NCBI GenBank assembly: GCA_021799915.1
Contig: JAJYZN010000067.1
Location: 1 to 12,870 of the forward strand
Source of the DNA: Actinomycetes bacterium
Lineage (GTDB): Bacteria; Actinomycetota; Acidimicrobiia; Acidimicrobiales; RAAP-2
DNA: 12,870 nucleotides
Direction: 5' to 3'
Of this stretch, positions 6,205 to 12,870 are shown piece after piece; position 1 is the first letter of the stretch; the number at the start of each line of letters is the position of its first letter. The position numbers and the translations under genes are program-made. The notes under the pieces were generated by a model that was not told the DNA's origin, searched no databases, and saw nothing but the letters and a program-made list of their open reading frames with translations.

Positions 6205-8907
6205 TCAGGGTCTGGCCAGGCGCAAGCGGATGTCGGCCACCACGGCGCCGTGGTGCCGGACGAACACCGGGTTCAAGTCGAGCTCGGCCACCTCGGGGAT
6301 GTCCTCCACCAGGGCACTGATGCGGTGGAGAATTTCGGTCAGCGCCGGCACGTCCATCGGCAGAGAGCTCCGGTAGCCGGAGAGCAGGGGATAGGCCCGC
6401 AGAGACCTCAGCATCTCGTCGATGTCCCTGTCCGACAGCGGGGTGAGACGGAGAGCGACGTCGCCGAGGATCTCCACGCTGGTACCGCCCAACCCCGTGA
6501 GCACCAAGGGACCGAACGCCGGATCGTGGGTCACTCCCACGATCATCTCGATCCCGTCGAGGATCTGCTCTTGAACCAATAGCTCGGTGCCTCGGTCGGC
6601 CATCCCGGATCCGGTGAGAGCACGACGGATCTTCTGGACGGCGTCCGCGGCGGCGCCCGGCGTGTCCAGTCCGACTTCGACGCCACCGACGTCGCTCTTG
6701 TGAATGGGAGCGTCGATCTTCACCACCACGGGACCGCCCAGCTCGACCTGTGCCGTGGCCGCCTCCTCTGGGGTGTGGACACGGCGGGTTCGCACGGTCG
6801 GGATGCCGTAGGCGGAGAGCAGTTCCTCGGCGGTCTTGGAGTCGGCCCAGCCACCGGCGGGTGTGAGGGCCAGGGCTGCATCGACCACCGAACGCCCTCT
6901 GGACTGGTCGATATCAGAAGGGACCACCACTCGGCCCGGAGGTCGGTCCCGCCATTCGACCCATCGGGCAACCCGACCGACTGCCGCCGCCGCCTGTTCG
7001 GGATAGGTGAAGGAGGGAATGCCGGACTTTGCCAGGACCGGCGGTGGTGCATCCCCTGTCATGAACACCGCGGCGACCAAGGTCGCGGGAGCCAGTTCAC
7101 GGCCGGCATCGGCGATCTCTGCGGCGACGTCCTCGGCTCGAGTGAGGAAGGGAGGGATGAATACCGCGATGACGGCGTCGACCTCGTGGGCAGTTCCCAG
7201 TTCCCGAAGGGCGCGGCCGTAGTCCTGGGCTGACGCCGTCGAGACCATGTCCACCGGATTGCCGACCGCTGCTTCAGCCGGGAGCCATGAACGCAATGCA
7301 GCCCGGGTCGCCTCGGAGAGCGCCGGGACCAAGAGGCCGGACGCCTCGCAGGCGTCGGCCACCAAGATGCCCGGGCCTCCGCCGTTGGTCAGCACGGCGA
7401 CCCTCCGGCCAGGAAGGACGGATCCGGTCGACAGCAGCGATCCCACGTCGAACATCTCCTGCAGCGTGTCGGCCCGTATCACGCCGGCCTGCTGGAAGAG
7501 GGCGTCGACAGCGGCGTCGCCGGCGGCCAAGGCCGCGGTGTGCGAAGAGGCCGCCCGCCGACCGGCCTGGGTGCGACCTGACTTGATGACCACGATCGGC
7601 GTGCGGCGCGAGACACAGCGGGCAACCCTGGCGAATTGACGGGGGGCGGGGACGGATTCGAGGTAGGCCAGCACCAAGTCGGTGGCCGGGTCGTCGTCGA
7701 AGTACAAGAGGAGGTCGTTGGGTCCGAGATCAGCCGTGTTCCCGACCGACACGAAGCCGCTCATCCCCACTTCGGGACCGGTGAGAAGGGCCAGGGCGGC
7801 GAGCCCCAGACCCCCGGACTGGGAGATGAATGCCAGCCGTCCTGCTTGGGGGAAGGTGGGGCTGAACGTGGCGTTGAAACGTGGCTCGGGTCCACCGTTG
7901 GCCAGCCCCATGCAGTTGGGTCCGATGAGGCGCACCCCACCCTGCCGGGCTCGCCGGACGAGATCGTCTTGGAGCGCCTTCCCGTCGGATCCGACCTCGG
8001 CGTAGCCCGCCGATATGACGCACAGCGCATTCACACCGCAAGCCGCGGCCTCGTCGACGACGTGAGCGACAGCCGGCGCCGGAACGGCTACGACGGCCAA
8101 GTCCGGGGGGGTCGGGCACGAGCGCAGATCGGGGAAGGCTTCGAGTCCCCCGATGACGTCGTGGCGGGGGTTCACGGGGTACAGCGCCCCCGTGAAACCG
8201 CTCGAGGCAATATTGACCAGCAGCAGCCGTCCGATGCTCGTCGGATCGTCGCTCGCACCTACCAGGGCGATGCTCTCTGGACGGAAGAACGGTTCGAGGG
8301 CCGTCCGGGCGCCGGCTCGTTGGTCGGCCAGGATGGCGTCCAGGTAGGCATCCGTCTCGTGCACCATGAAGCTGGCGTGGATCCACGGGCCGGTCTCCTG
8401 CGCCTCGTACTCCAGCCCGAGGTCCTCGATCAGCTTCGGCAGCGCCTCGTCGTCGGCCGGCACGTCACTGCGCAGGCGCCGGATGCCGGAATGGTGGGCC
8501 ATCTCGGCCAGGTGGCGGACGAGAGCAGTGCCAAGTCCGCACCGGCGCCAGGCCGGGTCGACGAACACCAAGAACTGGGCGGAGCCCCCGGCGCCGGAGG
8601 GATCTCCCGGGGCTCGTTCGTAGCGGGCGAGACCGGCGACGCGGGGTCCACCACCGTCGGGCACCAGGGCCAGGACGCCGGCGCACTGGCCCGGACGTGG
8701 TGTGGCGAGGGCTCCGGGCCGGTCGGTCGGGAGGTGGGCCAGATCCAAGAAACGCCGGCGTTCGTCGGCGTCCAGCCGACGCCAGAATGCCTCTACGGCG
8801 GCGCCGTCTCCTGCTTCGATCGGTTCGAGCTGGACCACGCGACCGTTTCGAAGGGTGATCTCGGAGGGGGCTGGTCTCTCGGCCGGCAGATCGACCCGGT
8901 CAGGCAC
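6205..8907 (-). CDS. GNAT acetyltransferase fused to ADP-forming acyl-CoA synthetase (Pat-like)
   Basis: A 900-residue protein. Residues ~16-185 are a GNAT fold with the acetyl-CoA loop RRCGLGTAL (121-129). From ~207 comes a CoA-binding Rossmann domain (SIALVGASDDPTSIGR), then succinyl-CoA-ligase-like domains (RLIGPNCMGL, FISQSGGLGLA) and from ~680 an ATP-grasp domain (VVVKIDAPIHKSDVGGVEVG, HKSD at 736-739; LDLNPV near the end). This is the architecture of protein lysine acetyltransferases such as PatZ/Pat, but with GNAT at the N-terminus, as in actinobacterial types. In PatZ/Pat the synthetase histidine is lost and the domain only senses ligand. Here SSHTAAL keeps it as His456, so acyl-CoA synthesis with ATP remains possible. 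Start is GTG 8907, with a weak ribosome binding site. Likely roles are acylation control of acyl-CoA enzymes, acid activation, or both. Confidence 0.9.
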   Translation of the reverse strand: MPDRVDLPAERPAPSEITLRNGRVVQLEPIEAGDGAAVEAFWRRLDADERRRFLDLAHLPTDRPGALATPRPGQCAGVLALVPDGGGPRVAGLARYERAPGDPSGAGGSAQFLVFVDPAWRRCGLGTALVRHLAEMAHHSGIRRLRSDVPADDEALPKLIEDLGLEYEAQETGPWIHASFMVHETDAYLDAILADQRAGARTALEPFFRPESIALVGASDDPTSIGRLLLVNIASSGFTGALYPVNPRHDVIGGLEAFPDLRSCPTPPDLAVVAVPAPAVAHVVDEAAACGVNALCVISAGYAEVGSDGKALQDDLVRRARQGGVRLIGPNCMGLANGGPEPRFNATFSPTFPQAGRLAFISQSGGLGLAALALLTGPEVGMSGFVSVGNTADLGPNDLLLYFDDDPATDLVLAYLESVPAPRQFARVARCVSRRTPIVVIKSGRTQAGRRAASSHTAALAAGDAAVDALFQQAGVIRADTLQEMFDVGSLLSTGSVLPGRRVAVLTNGGGPGILVADACEASGLLVPALSEATRAALRSWLPAEAAVGNPVDMVSTASAQDYGRALRELGTAHEVDAVIAVFIPPFLTRAEDVAAEIADAGRELAPATLVAAVFMTGDAPPPVLAKSGIPSFTYPEQAAAAVGRVARWVEWRDRPPGRVVVPSDIDQSRGRSVVDAALALTPAGGWADSKTAEELLSAYGIPTVRTRRVHTPEEAATAQVELGGPVVVKIDAPIHKSDVGGVEVGLDTPGAAADAVQKIRRALTGSGMADRGTELLVQEQILDGIEMIVGVTHDPAFGPLVLTGLGGTSVEILGDVALRLTPLSDRDIDEMLRSLRAYPLLSGYRSSLPMDVPALTEILHRISALVEDIPEVAELDLNPVFVRHHGAVVADIRLRLARP

Positions 8908-8984
8908 AGGACCCCACGATCGACGAACTGGGCGTCGGGCCCGGTGGGATGGAGGATGCCCAGCCGTCGGTCCTCTCGGCCCTC

Positions 8985-9013
8985 ATAACACCACCGTAGC
9001 TGGCCTCTACAGT
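8985..9013 (+). promoter_or_regulatory. Candidate promoter for the 9061 gene
   Basis: ATAACA (8985-8990, 4 of 6 to a -35) and TACAGT (9008-9013, 4 of 6 to a -10) are 17 bases apart, placing a start about 40 bases before the GTG at 9061. On the opposite strand TACGGT (complement of 8993-8998) could be a -10 for the divergent GNAT-synthetase gene, so two promoters may overlap here. Confidence 0.3.
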
Positions 9014-9025
9014 TGTGCCCACCAG

Positions 9026-9043
9026 CCGACCGGTACCGGTCGG
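9026..9043. repeat. Perfect 18-bp palindrome in the 5' leader of the 9061 gene
   Basis: CCGACCGGTACCGGTCGG reads identically on both strands. It lies between the candidate -10 (9008-9013) and the strong ribosome binding site GGAGGAGG (9048-9055). As DNA it could be a dimer operator. As RNA it could fold into a seven-pair stem with a GTAC loop ending four bases before the ribosome binding site. Confidence 0.6.
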
Positions 9044-9060
9044 GAGCGGAGGAGGCGAAC

Positions 9061-9726
9061 GTGAGCGACGACGACACCGGGGCAACGTCCACCAGCGGGT
9101 CGGACGAGCTGGGCGGCGAGAAGCCCAGGAAGGAGGACGGCCATTGGGGCACGGAGGTGCCGGCCGGGTCGGGAGCCGATCTGCATCCCGGTGACATCGT
9201 CTCGGGGCCCGAAGTACGGGGCGGGCCTGACCCGATTGTCGGAGCGGACCAGTCCACGTCCCTCGAAGACGAGTCCGACGGGGTGGTCCCGCCGTCTCCT
9301 CTGTGGGCCATGAAGGACCGCCGTCACATCCAATGGCACCTGCTCGCGTCCCACGAACGACACCAGCGGATACGCGACGCCGTTGGCTCGGGAGACGAGA
9401 CGGTCTACTTCATCGACGACGGAGCTCACCATGTGATGGTGGGGCGTCGGATCGGGGCTGTGGACGGGGAGTGCGAGTACTGCCTCGTGGGGAGGGTGTC
9501 CCTCGACCGGTACGAATCGCTCCGATCAGGGGAGGCGACGCCGCTCCGGTCATTCGAGGGAGCGGCTGAGATCACCCTGTGCGGCGTAGCCCAGGAAGAA
9601 GGCATCATTTCGTCCAACGTGTTCGACGTAGCTCGTTACGGCGGAGAAGACGAGGTGCCGGTGGACTTCCTCCCCGGCGCTCCGTACCACCACTTCGAAT
9701 CGGCGCTCGAGATCACCGTTGGCTGA
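9061..9726 (+). CDS. Acidic protein of unknown function
   Basis: I do not recognise this 221-residue protein. Residues 1 to ~80 are rich in Asp, Glu, Gly, Ser and Pro (begins MSDDDTGATSTSGSDELGG) and are probably disordered. From ~82 it looks folded: a charged helix-like segment (WAMKDRRHIQWHLLASHERH), then strands such as TVYFIDDGAHHVMVGRRIG, YCLVGRVSLDRYESL and a C-terminal PYHHFESALEITVG. There is no signal peptide or membrane segment. The GTG at 9061 is firmly supported by GGAGGAGG five bases upstream. It precedes the diguanylate cyclase by 102 bp on the same strand, so a signalling link is possible, but I see no PilZ motif (RxxxR, D/NxSxxG) and claim none. The downstream spacer may hold its own -10 (TAACCT, 9778-9783). 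Confidence 0.75.
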   Translation: MSDDDTGATSTSGSDELGGEKPRKEDGHWGTEVPAGSGADLHPGDIVSGPEVRGGPDPIVGADQSTSLEDESDGVVPPSPLWAMKDRRHIQWHLLASHERHQRIRDAVGSGDETVYFIDDGAHHVMVGRRIGAVDGECEYCLVGRVSLDRYESLRSGEATPLRSFEGAAEITLCGVAQEEGIISSNVFDVARYGGEDEVPVDFLPGAPYHHFESALEITVG

Positions 9727-9828
9727 TCGGATCCGCACGCCATGGGTGCCGTCCATGCGACAGCTCGGGATTCGGCGTAACCTTGAAGTCGCGCCGGAGG
9801 CTTGGCGCGGGGGGGAACGTCGGCGGGC

Positions 9829-11310
9829 ATGACGGAGGCAGGAGCCGAGGAGGCCCAGTCACTCAAGAGCCTGGTGGCACGCCGGTGGCGCCGGGACGCC
9901 CCGTTCGGCATCGTCGCCGTCGTCGTGGCCTCGGGGCTGATCTGGGAGATCGGCCGCCTGGGGTGGGCCACCCGCCAGCCGCTGTGGCTCGTCGCGGTAG
10001 CCGTGGTCGGCGCGGCCGTGATCAGCTTCGCCACCGACGTCTGGCAGAGTGGCTGTCCGGCGTGGAAATTCCACGCCCGGATCGGCGCCAAGACCGCCGT
10101 GGTCGCGTTCTGCATCTACCTCACTGGCTGGGGGCCGATGCTGACCATCGGGCTCTTCTACACCATCGGCGACACGCTCACGAGCTTCGGTGGGAACGCC
10201 GGGCTCTGGTCCATCGTCTGGGCTCTCGGAGCGATCGCGGCCGGTACGGTGGGCATCGCGCTGGGGGCGGTCCCTTCCGAGGTCCACCCCCCCGAGGTGT
10301 ACGGACTGGCCACGTTGGCGGCTGCCGGGCTGGTGGCCATGGGGCTCTACATGCGCACAGCCACCATCCGCCGGGAGGAGGCCCAGCGGGCACTCGAAGC
10401 CCAGCAGGCCCGATTCGCCGCCCTGGTGCAGCATTCGAGTGACCTGATCGTCGTCGTGGACGGCGAGGGCCGTGTGACGTACGCCAGTCCGTCGGCCCGG
10501 GTCATCATGGCTGGCGATCGGCCCGGTGGTGGGCTCGCCGTCGGGCGCACGGTGGCCGAGGCTGTGCATCCCGAGGATCTCGAAGAGTCCATGGACGCGT
10601 TCTCCACCATGCTCGAATCGGATGGTTCGACCGCCAGCGGGCAGATGCGGGTGCGCTTCGTCGACGGTCGATGGCACTGGATGGAGTACATCGCGACGAA
10701 CCAGCTGCACACGCCCGGCATTCTGGGGGTGGTCGTGAACGGCCGGGACATCACCGAACGCAAAGAGCGTGAGCTCGACCTGGTCGAGCAGGCGACCCAC
10801 GATCCCCTGACCGGCCTGGCGAACCGGACCCATCTGATGGAGCACCTGGAAAGGGCAGTGGGCCGGTCGAGGCGAACGCCGGATGCTCTGGCCGTCCTCT
10901 TCTTGGACCTGGACCATTTCAAAGAGGTGAACGACGAGTTCGGTCACGATGCCGGCGATCGTCTGCTGCTGGCCGTGGTGGACAGGCTTCGCCGTTGCGT
11001 CCGTCCCGAAGACCTCTTGGCCAGGATCGGCGGTGACGAGTTCTGCATCGTGCTGGAGACGTCCGACGCCGCCGACCCGAAGGGGGCTTCGACCGAGCGG
11101 GCGGCTTCGGTCTCCCGGAGGGTGATCGAAGCCTGTCAGCGACCCATCGAGCTGGGGGACGACGTGACCGTCGCCGTATCGGCCAGCGTAGGCATCGCCC
11201 TGGGCGACTCCGGGCTGGGTCCCGAGGAGATCCTGCGCCGGGCCGACCTGGCCATGTACCGGGCCAAGACGAAGGGCCGGAATCGTTACGAATTCGTCGA
11301 AGCAGCCTGA
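9829..11310 (+). CDS. Membrane PAS-GGDEF diguanylate cyclase
   Basis: A 493-residue inner-membrane protein making cyclic di-GMP from two GTP. Hydrophobic segments near 25-41, 51-68, 85-115 (probably two), 126-147 and 158-177 form a five- to six-helix sensor, followed by a short charged linker helix (178-194). A PAS/PAC domain spans ~195-312 (FAALVQHSSDLIVVVDGEG to VVVNGRDITERKER). The GGDEF domain runs ~324-490, with HDPLTGLANR, FLDLDHFKEVND and an intact active site GGDEF at 401-405. The product-inhibition site RPED (392-395) sits exactly five residues before it, so feedback by c-di-GMP is expected. No EAL domain follows. The ATG at 9829 has a G-rich GGGGGGAA about 12 bases upstream; a TTG at 9802 lacks space for a ribosome binding site. 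The 3' end overlaps bsaP tail to tail. Confidence 0.93.
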   Translation: MTEAGAEEAQSLKSLVARRWRRDAPFGIVAVVVASGLIWEIGRLGWATRQPLWLVAVAVVGAAVISFATDVWQSGCPAWKFHARIGAKTAVVAFCIYLTGWGPMLTIGLFYTIGDTLTSFGGNAGLWSIVWALGAIAAGTVGIALGAVPSEVHPPEVYGLATLAAAGLVAMGLYMRTATIRREEAQRALEAQQARFAALVQHSSDLIVVVDGEGRVTYASPSARVIMAGDRPGGGLAVGRTVAEAVHPEDLEESMDAFSTMLESDGSTASGQMRVRFVDGRWHWMEYIATNQLHTPGILGVVVNGRDITERKERELDLVEQATHDPLTGLANRTHLMEHLERAVGRSRRTPDALAVLFLDLDHFKEVNDEFGHDAGDRLLLAVVDRLRRCVRPEDLLARIGGDEFCIVLETSDAADPKGASTERAASVSRRVIEACQRPIELGDDVTVAVSASVGIALGDSGLGPEEILRRADLAMYRAKTKGRNRYEFVEAA

Positions 11311-11507
11311 TCTGGCCCGGCCGGCCCACTCACGTCTCCGTGGCTCCGGCACCGGGCCGACCACCCCGCCGGAGTGACCACCACCGCCATCCACTGGCCG
11401 CACCGCCGGCAGTAACGGGGGGGATCCAGGTCGCGGAGGCAGCCTGAGCAGTCCTCCCGAGGCTGACCGCAGCCGGCGCAGAACCGTTCACCGGCCCCGT
11501 CGACCAT
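11286..11507 (-). CDS. bsaP: Biotin synthase auxiliary protein BsaP
   Basis: A 73-residue cysteine-rich protein: CAGC at 10-13, CSGC at 20-23, DPPRYCRRCG (Cys33, Cys36), VVVTPAGWSARC (Cys53) and SHGD. The spacing and the PPRYC..CG...VTP.GW.ARC..HG pattern match the actinobacterial family of Mycobacterium tuberculosis Rv1590, shown to be required by mycobacterial BioB to convert dethiobiotin to biotin. It follows bioB on the same strand after only 7 bases (4 if the adjacent GTG at 11510 is used), so the two are almost certainly co-translated. Its last 25 bases overlap the end of the diguanylate cyclase gene on the other strand. The cysteines probably bind iron-sulfur or zinc; which is not decidable from sequence. 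A generic zinc ribbon is the alternative, but position and motif favour BsaP. Confidence 0.85.
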   Translation of the reverse strand: MVDGAGERFCAGCGQPREDCSGCLRDLDPPRYCRRCGQWMAVVVTPAGWSARCRSHGDVSGPAGPDQAASTNS

Positions 11508-11514
11508 CACCAGA

Positions 11515-12621
11515 TCAGAGGGTTCCCGTCAGCGCCGAGACCGGCATGCGAAGGTCCTCGAGCATCCGGAGGTCGTCGGAAGCCGACCGGCCGAGGGTGG
11601 TGAGGTAGTTCCCGACGATCAGCGCGTTCATCCCTGCCGCCATACCCATGGCCTGGAGGTCTCGCAACGTCACCTCCCGGCCCCCGGCGTAGCGGAGGAT
11701 GACTCCGGGGAGGGCCAGACGGAACAGGGCGATCCAGCGGAGGGCTTCCCAGGCGGCGACTACCGGGCGGTCTCCGAGGGGCGTCCCCGGTCGCGGGTTC
11801 AAGAAGTTCACCGGCACTTCGGTGGGGTCGACCTCTTGGAGCTCCACCAGCAGCTCGACCCTCTGAGCGTCGGACTCTCCCATCCCCAGCAGTGCTCCAC
11901 AGCAGAGCTCCATTCCGTGACGGCGTACCAGGCGGCACGTCTCCACCCGCTCCTCCCAGCGGTGCGTGGTGACGACGGAAGGGAAGAACGACCGCGCCGT
12001 CTCGAGATTGTGGTTGTAGCGGTGGACCCCACTTTGGGCCAGCTCGCGGGCCTGGTCGTTGTTCAGGATGCCGGCGCTCACCGCCACGTTCAAGCCGGTC
12101 TCACGCTGCACCAGCGGCACCAGTTCGAGAATCCTCGCCAGGAGACGGTCATCAGGCCCCCGTACGGCCAAGACGATGCAGAACTCGGAGGCACCGAGTG
12201 AAGCCGTCTCCCTGGCGGCCTTGAGGACCTCTGTGGTGTCGAGGAACGGCGTGGCCTTGACGCTGCTGCCGAAGCGAGCCGACTGCGAGCAGAAGTGACA
12301 GTCCTCGGGACACCCACCGGTCTTGGCCGACAGGATCCCCTCGATCTCGACGGACGGGCCGCACCACGAGAGGCGTACCTGGTGGGCCAGCGCGGCCAGG
12401 CTCGAGACCGCACCGTCAGGGAGCGCGGCCAGTGCGTGCAGCTCCCCTGAACCGAGCAGTCGTCTCTCGTCGAGCAACGCCGTCTCGGCCGCCGCGAGGA
12501 CGGCTCGCTGGGCGGCGTTCAGCGGCCCGAGTGGGACGTCGGACGTCGTGGGCCGCGTCGCCGGTCCGGAGCGGAGGGCGATCGGGTGGCGTTCGGTCGG
12601 GTTCTCCTGCGCGTCGGGCAC
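11515..12621 (-). CDS. bioB: Biotin synthase (radical SAM), BsaP-associated type
   Basis: A 368-residue radical SAM enzyme that inserts sulfur into dethiobiotin to give biotin. CPEDCHFC supplies the [4Fe-4S]/SAM cysteines Cys104, Cys108 and Cys111. Other landmarks are WCGPSVEIEGILSAKTGG, YNHNLETA, the CCGALLGMGE segment, NFLNPRPGTPL, LRYAGGRE and NALIVGNYLTT. Of the classical [2Fe-2S] ligands of E. coli BioB, Cys97 (here Cys148), Cys188 (Cys240) and Arg260 (Arg310) are present, but Cys128 aligns with Ala180 in GLNVAVSAG and the next residue is Val. Overall it is most like the mycobacterial enzyme. Start: GTG 12621 is chosen because TACCGT lies six bases upstream, giving a leaderless mRNA; GTG 12675 would add 18 residues without a ribosome binding site. 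The first ~50 residues are unconserved. Confidence 0.95.
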   Translation of the reverse strand: MPDAQENPTERHPIALRSGPATRPTTSDVPLGPLNAAQRAVLAAAETALLDERRLLGSGELHALAALPDGAVSSLAALAHQVRLSWCGPSVEIEGILSAKTGGCPEDCHFCSQSARFGSSVKATPFLDTTEVLKAARETASLGASEFCIVLAVRGPDDRLLARILELVPLVQRETGLNVAVSAGILNNDQARELAQSGVHRYNHNLETARSFFPSVVTTHRWEERVETCRLVRRHGMELCCGALLGMGESDAQRVELLVELQEVDPTEVPVNFLNPRPGTPLGDRPVVAAWEALRWIALFRLALPGVILRYAGGREVTLRDLQAMGMAAGMNALIVGNYLTTLGRSASDDLRMLEDLRMPVSALTGTL

Positions 12622-12633
12622 GGGCCTACGGTA
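12622..12633 (-). promoter_or_regulatory. Candidate -10 element for leaderless bioB mRNA
   Basis: On the minus strand TACCGT (complement of 12628-12633) is followed by AGGCCC and then GTG at 12621, again TANNNT-N6-GTG. A -35 is not clear; TTGGCG is 20 bases upstream, longer than usual. I see no copy of the bioA-type GCGTTC/GAACGC repeat here. Confidence 0.4.
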
Positions 12634-12699
12634 GTGGGAAGAGGAGGGAACGGCGCCAACCCCGGCGTTGAGCACTGATTCGAGAGAGAAGGGAAGATC

Positions 12700-12870
12700 A
12701 TGGCCTGGGATTTCTCCACCGAACCCGAGTTCGAGGTGGAACTGGAGTGGATGAGAGGTTTCGTGCGTGACGAGGTGTTCCCGCTCGAGACCCTCGACCT
12801 GACGTACGACCAGGTGCTCAAGGTCATCGCTCCGCTCCAGGACGAAGTCCGTGCGAGGGGGTTGTGGGCC
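12700..12870 (+). CDS. Acyl-CoA dehydrogenase, N-terminal part (cut by window end)
   Basis: The first 57 residues (MAWDFSTEPEFEVELEWMRG, then FVRDEVFPLE and LQDEVRARGLWA) match the N-terminal helices of FadE-type acyl-CoA dehydrogenases, where an (E/D)EVKARGLWA segment precedes the FAD/substrate region. The ATG at 12700 is preceded by AGAAGGGAAG, a fair ribosome binding site. The gene is divergent from bioB across 78 bp. It continues past the window, so the active site cannot be seen. It is a different protein from the dehydrogenase at 999, which opens with a shorter N-terminal segment. Confidence 0.8.
   Translation, partial: MAWDFSTEPEFEVELEWMRGFVRDEVFPLETLDLTYDQVLKVIAPLQDEVRARGLWA

Noticed and set aside
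7636..8988. A 450-codon plus-strand open frame opposite the GNAT-synthetase
   Set aside because: It is antisense to a clearly recognised protein and has no motif or ribosome binding site of its own.
9061..9726. Idea that the unknown protein is a PilZ c-di-GMP receptor
   Set aside because: Neither the RxxxR nor the D/NxSxxG motif is present; proximity to a GGDEF gene alone is not enough.
9859..11403. A 514-codon minus-strand open frame opposite the diguanylate cyclase
   Set aside because: It is rich in His/Gly/Asp/Pro with no domain, and the GGDEF gene on the plus strand explains the sequence.
12622..12675. GTG 12675 as the bioB start
   Set aside because: No ribosome binding site, the extra 18 residues are not family-like, and GTG 12621 has a well-spaced -10; kept as the alternative.

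Overview
The window looks like chromosomal DNA from a high-GC actinomycete, most likely an Acidimicrobiia-type Actinomycetota. This rests on very high GC, frequent GTG starts, several starts without a Shine-Dalgarno that fit leaderless mRNAs, an actinobacterial biotin synthase with its small auxiliary protein BsaP, FadD19/FadE-type acyl-CoA enzymes and flagellar genes. The phylum is an inference; no rRNA or tRNA gene is present. I see no transposase, phage gene or CRISPR array.

Left edge (1-2750). The window opens in a flagellar export operon (end of fliH overlapping the start of fliI). fliI stops abruptly after about 107 codons, at about base 402-405, and the sequence changes directly into the 5' part of a minus-strand acyl-CoA ligase that has lost its 3' end at the same point. 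This is either a deletion scar or an assembly chimera. Divergent from the ligase is an acyl-CoA dehydrogenase (999-2189). It faces a minus-strand riboflavin synthase of the archaeal RibC type (2263-2748), which is unusual for a bacterium.

Biotin block 1 (2860-6160). bioA-bioF-bioD form one tightly coupled plus-strand operon (4-bp overlap, then 0-bp spacing). It is preceded by a candidate promoter whose -35 lies inside an inverted repeat. BioA carries the sequence features of the Bacillus lysine-using DAPA aminotransferase (BioK type), not the SAM-using enzyme.

Middle (6200-11310). A 900-residue minus-strand protein fuses an N-terminal GNAT acetyltransferase to an ADP-forming acyl-CoA synthetase. 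Divergent from it are an acidic protein of unknown function, with a perfect 18-bp palindrome just before its ribosome binding site, and a membrane PAS-GGDEF diguanylate cyclase.

Biotin block 2 (11286-12621, minus strand). bioB is followed after a few bases by bsaP, whose 3' end overlaps that of the diguanylate cyclase by 25 bp. BioB lacks a cysteine at the position of one classical [2Fe-2S] ligand. A second acyl-CoA dehydrogenase starts at 12700 and runs off the window.

Together the genes encode the late biotin pathway from pimeloyl thioester to biotin (BioF, BioA, BioD, BioB plus BsaP) in two separated units, set among acyl-CoA metabolism genes. The genes that make the pimeloyl precursor are not in the window. 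I did not find a clearly new multi-gene system. The best leads are the archaeal-type riboflavin synthase, the BioB/BsaP pair with altered cluster ligands, and the GNAT-synthetase fusion with a retained catalytic histidine.
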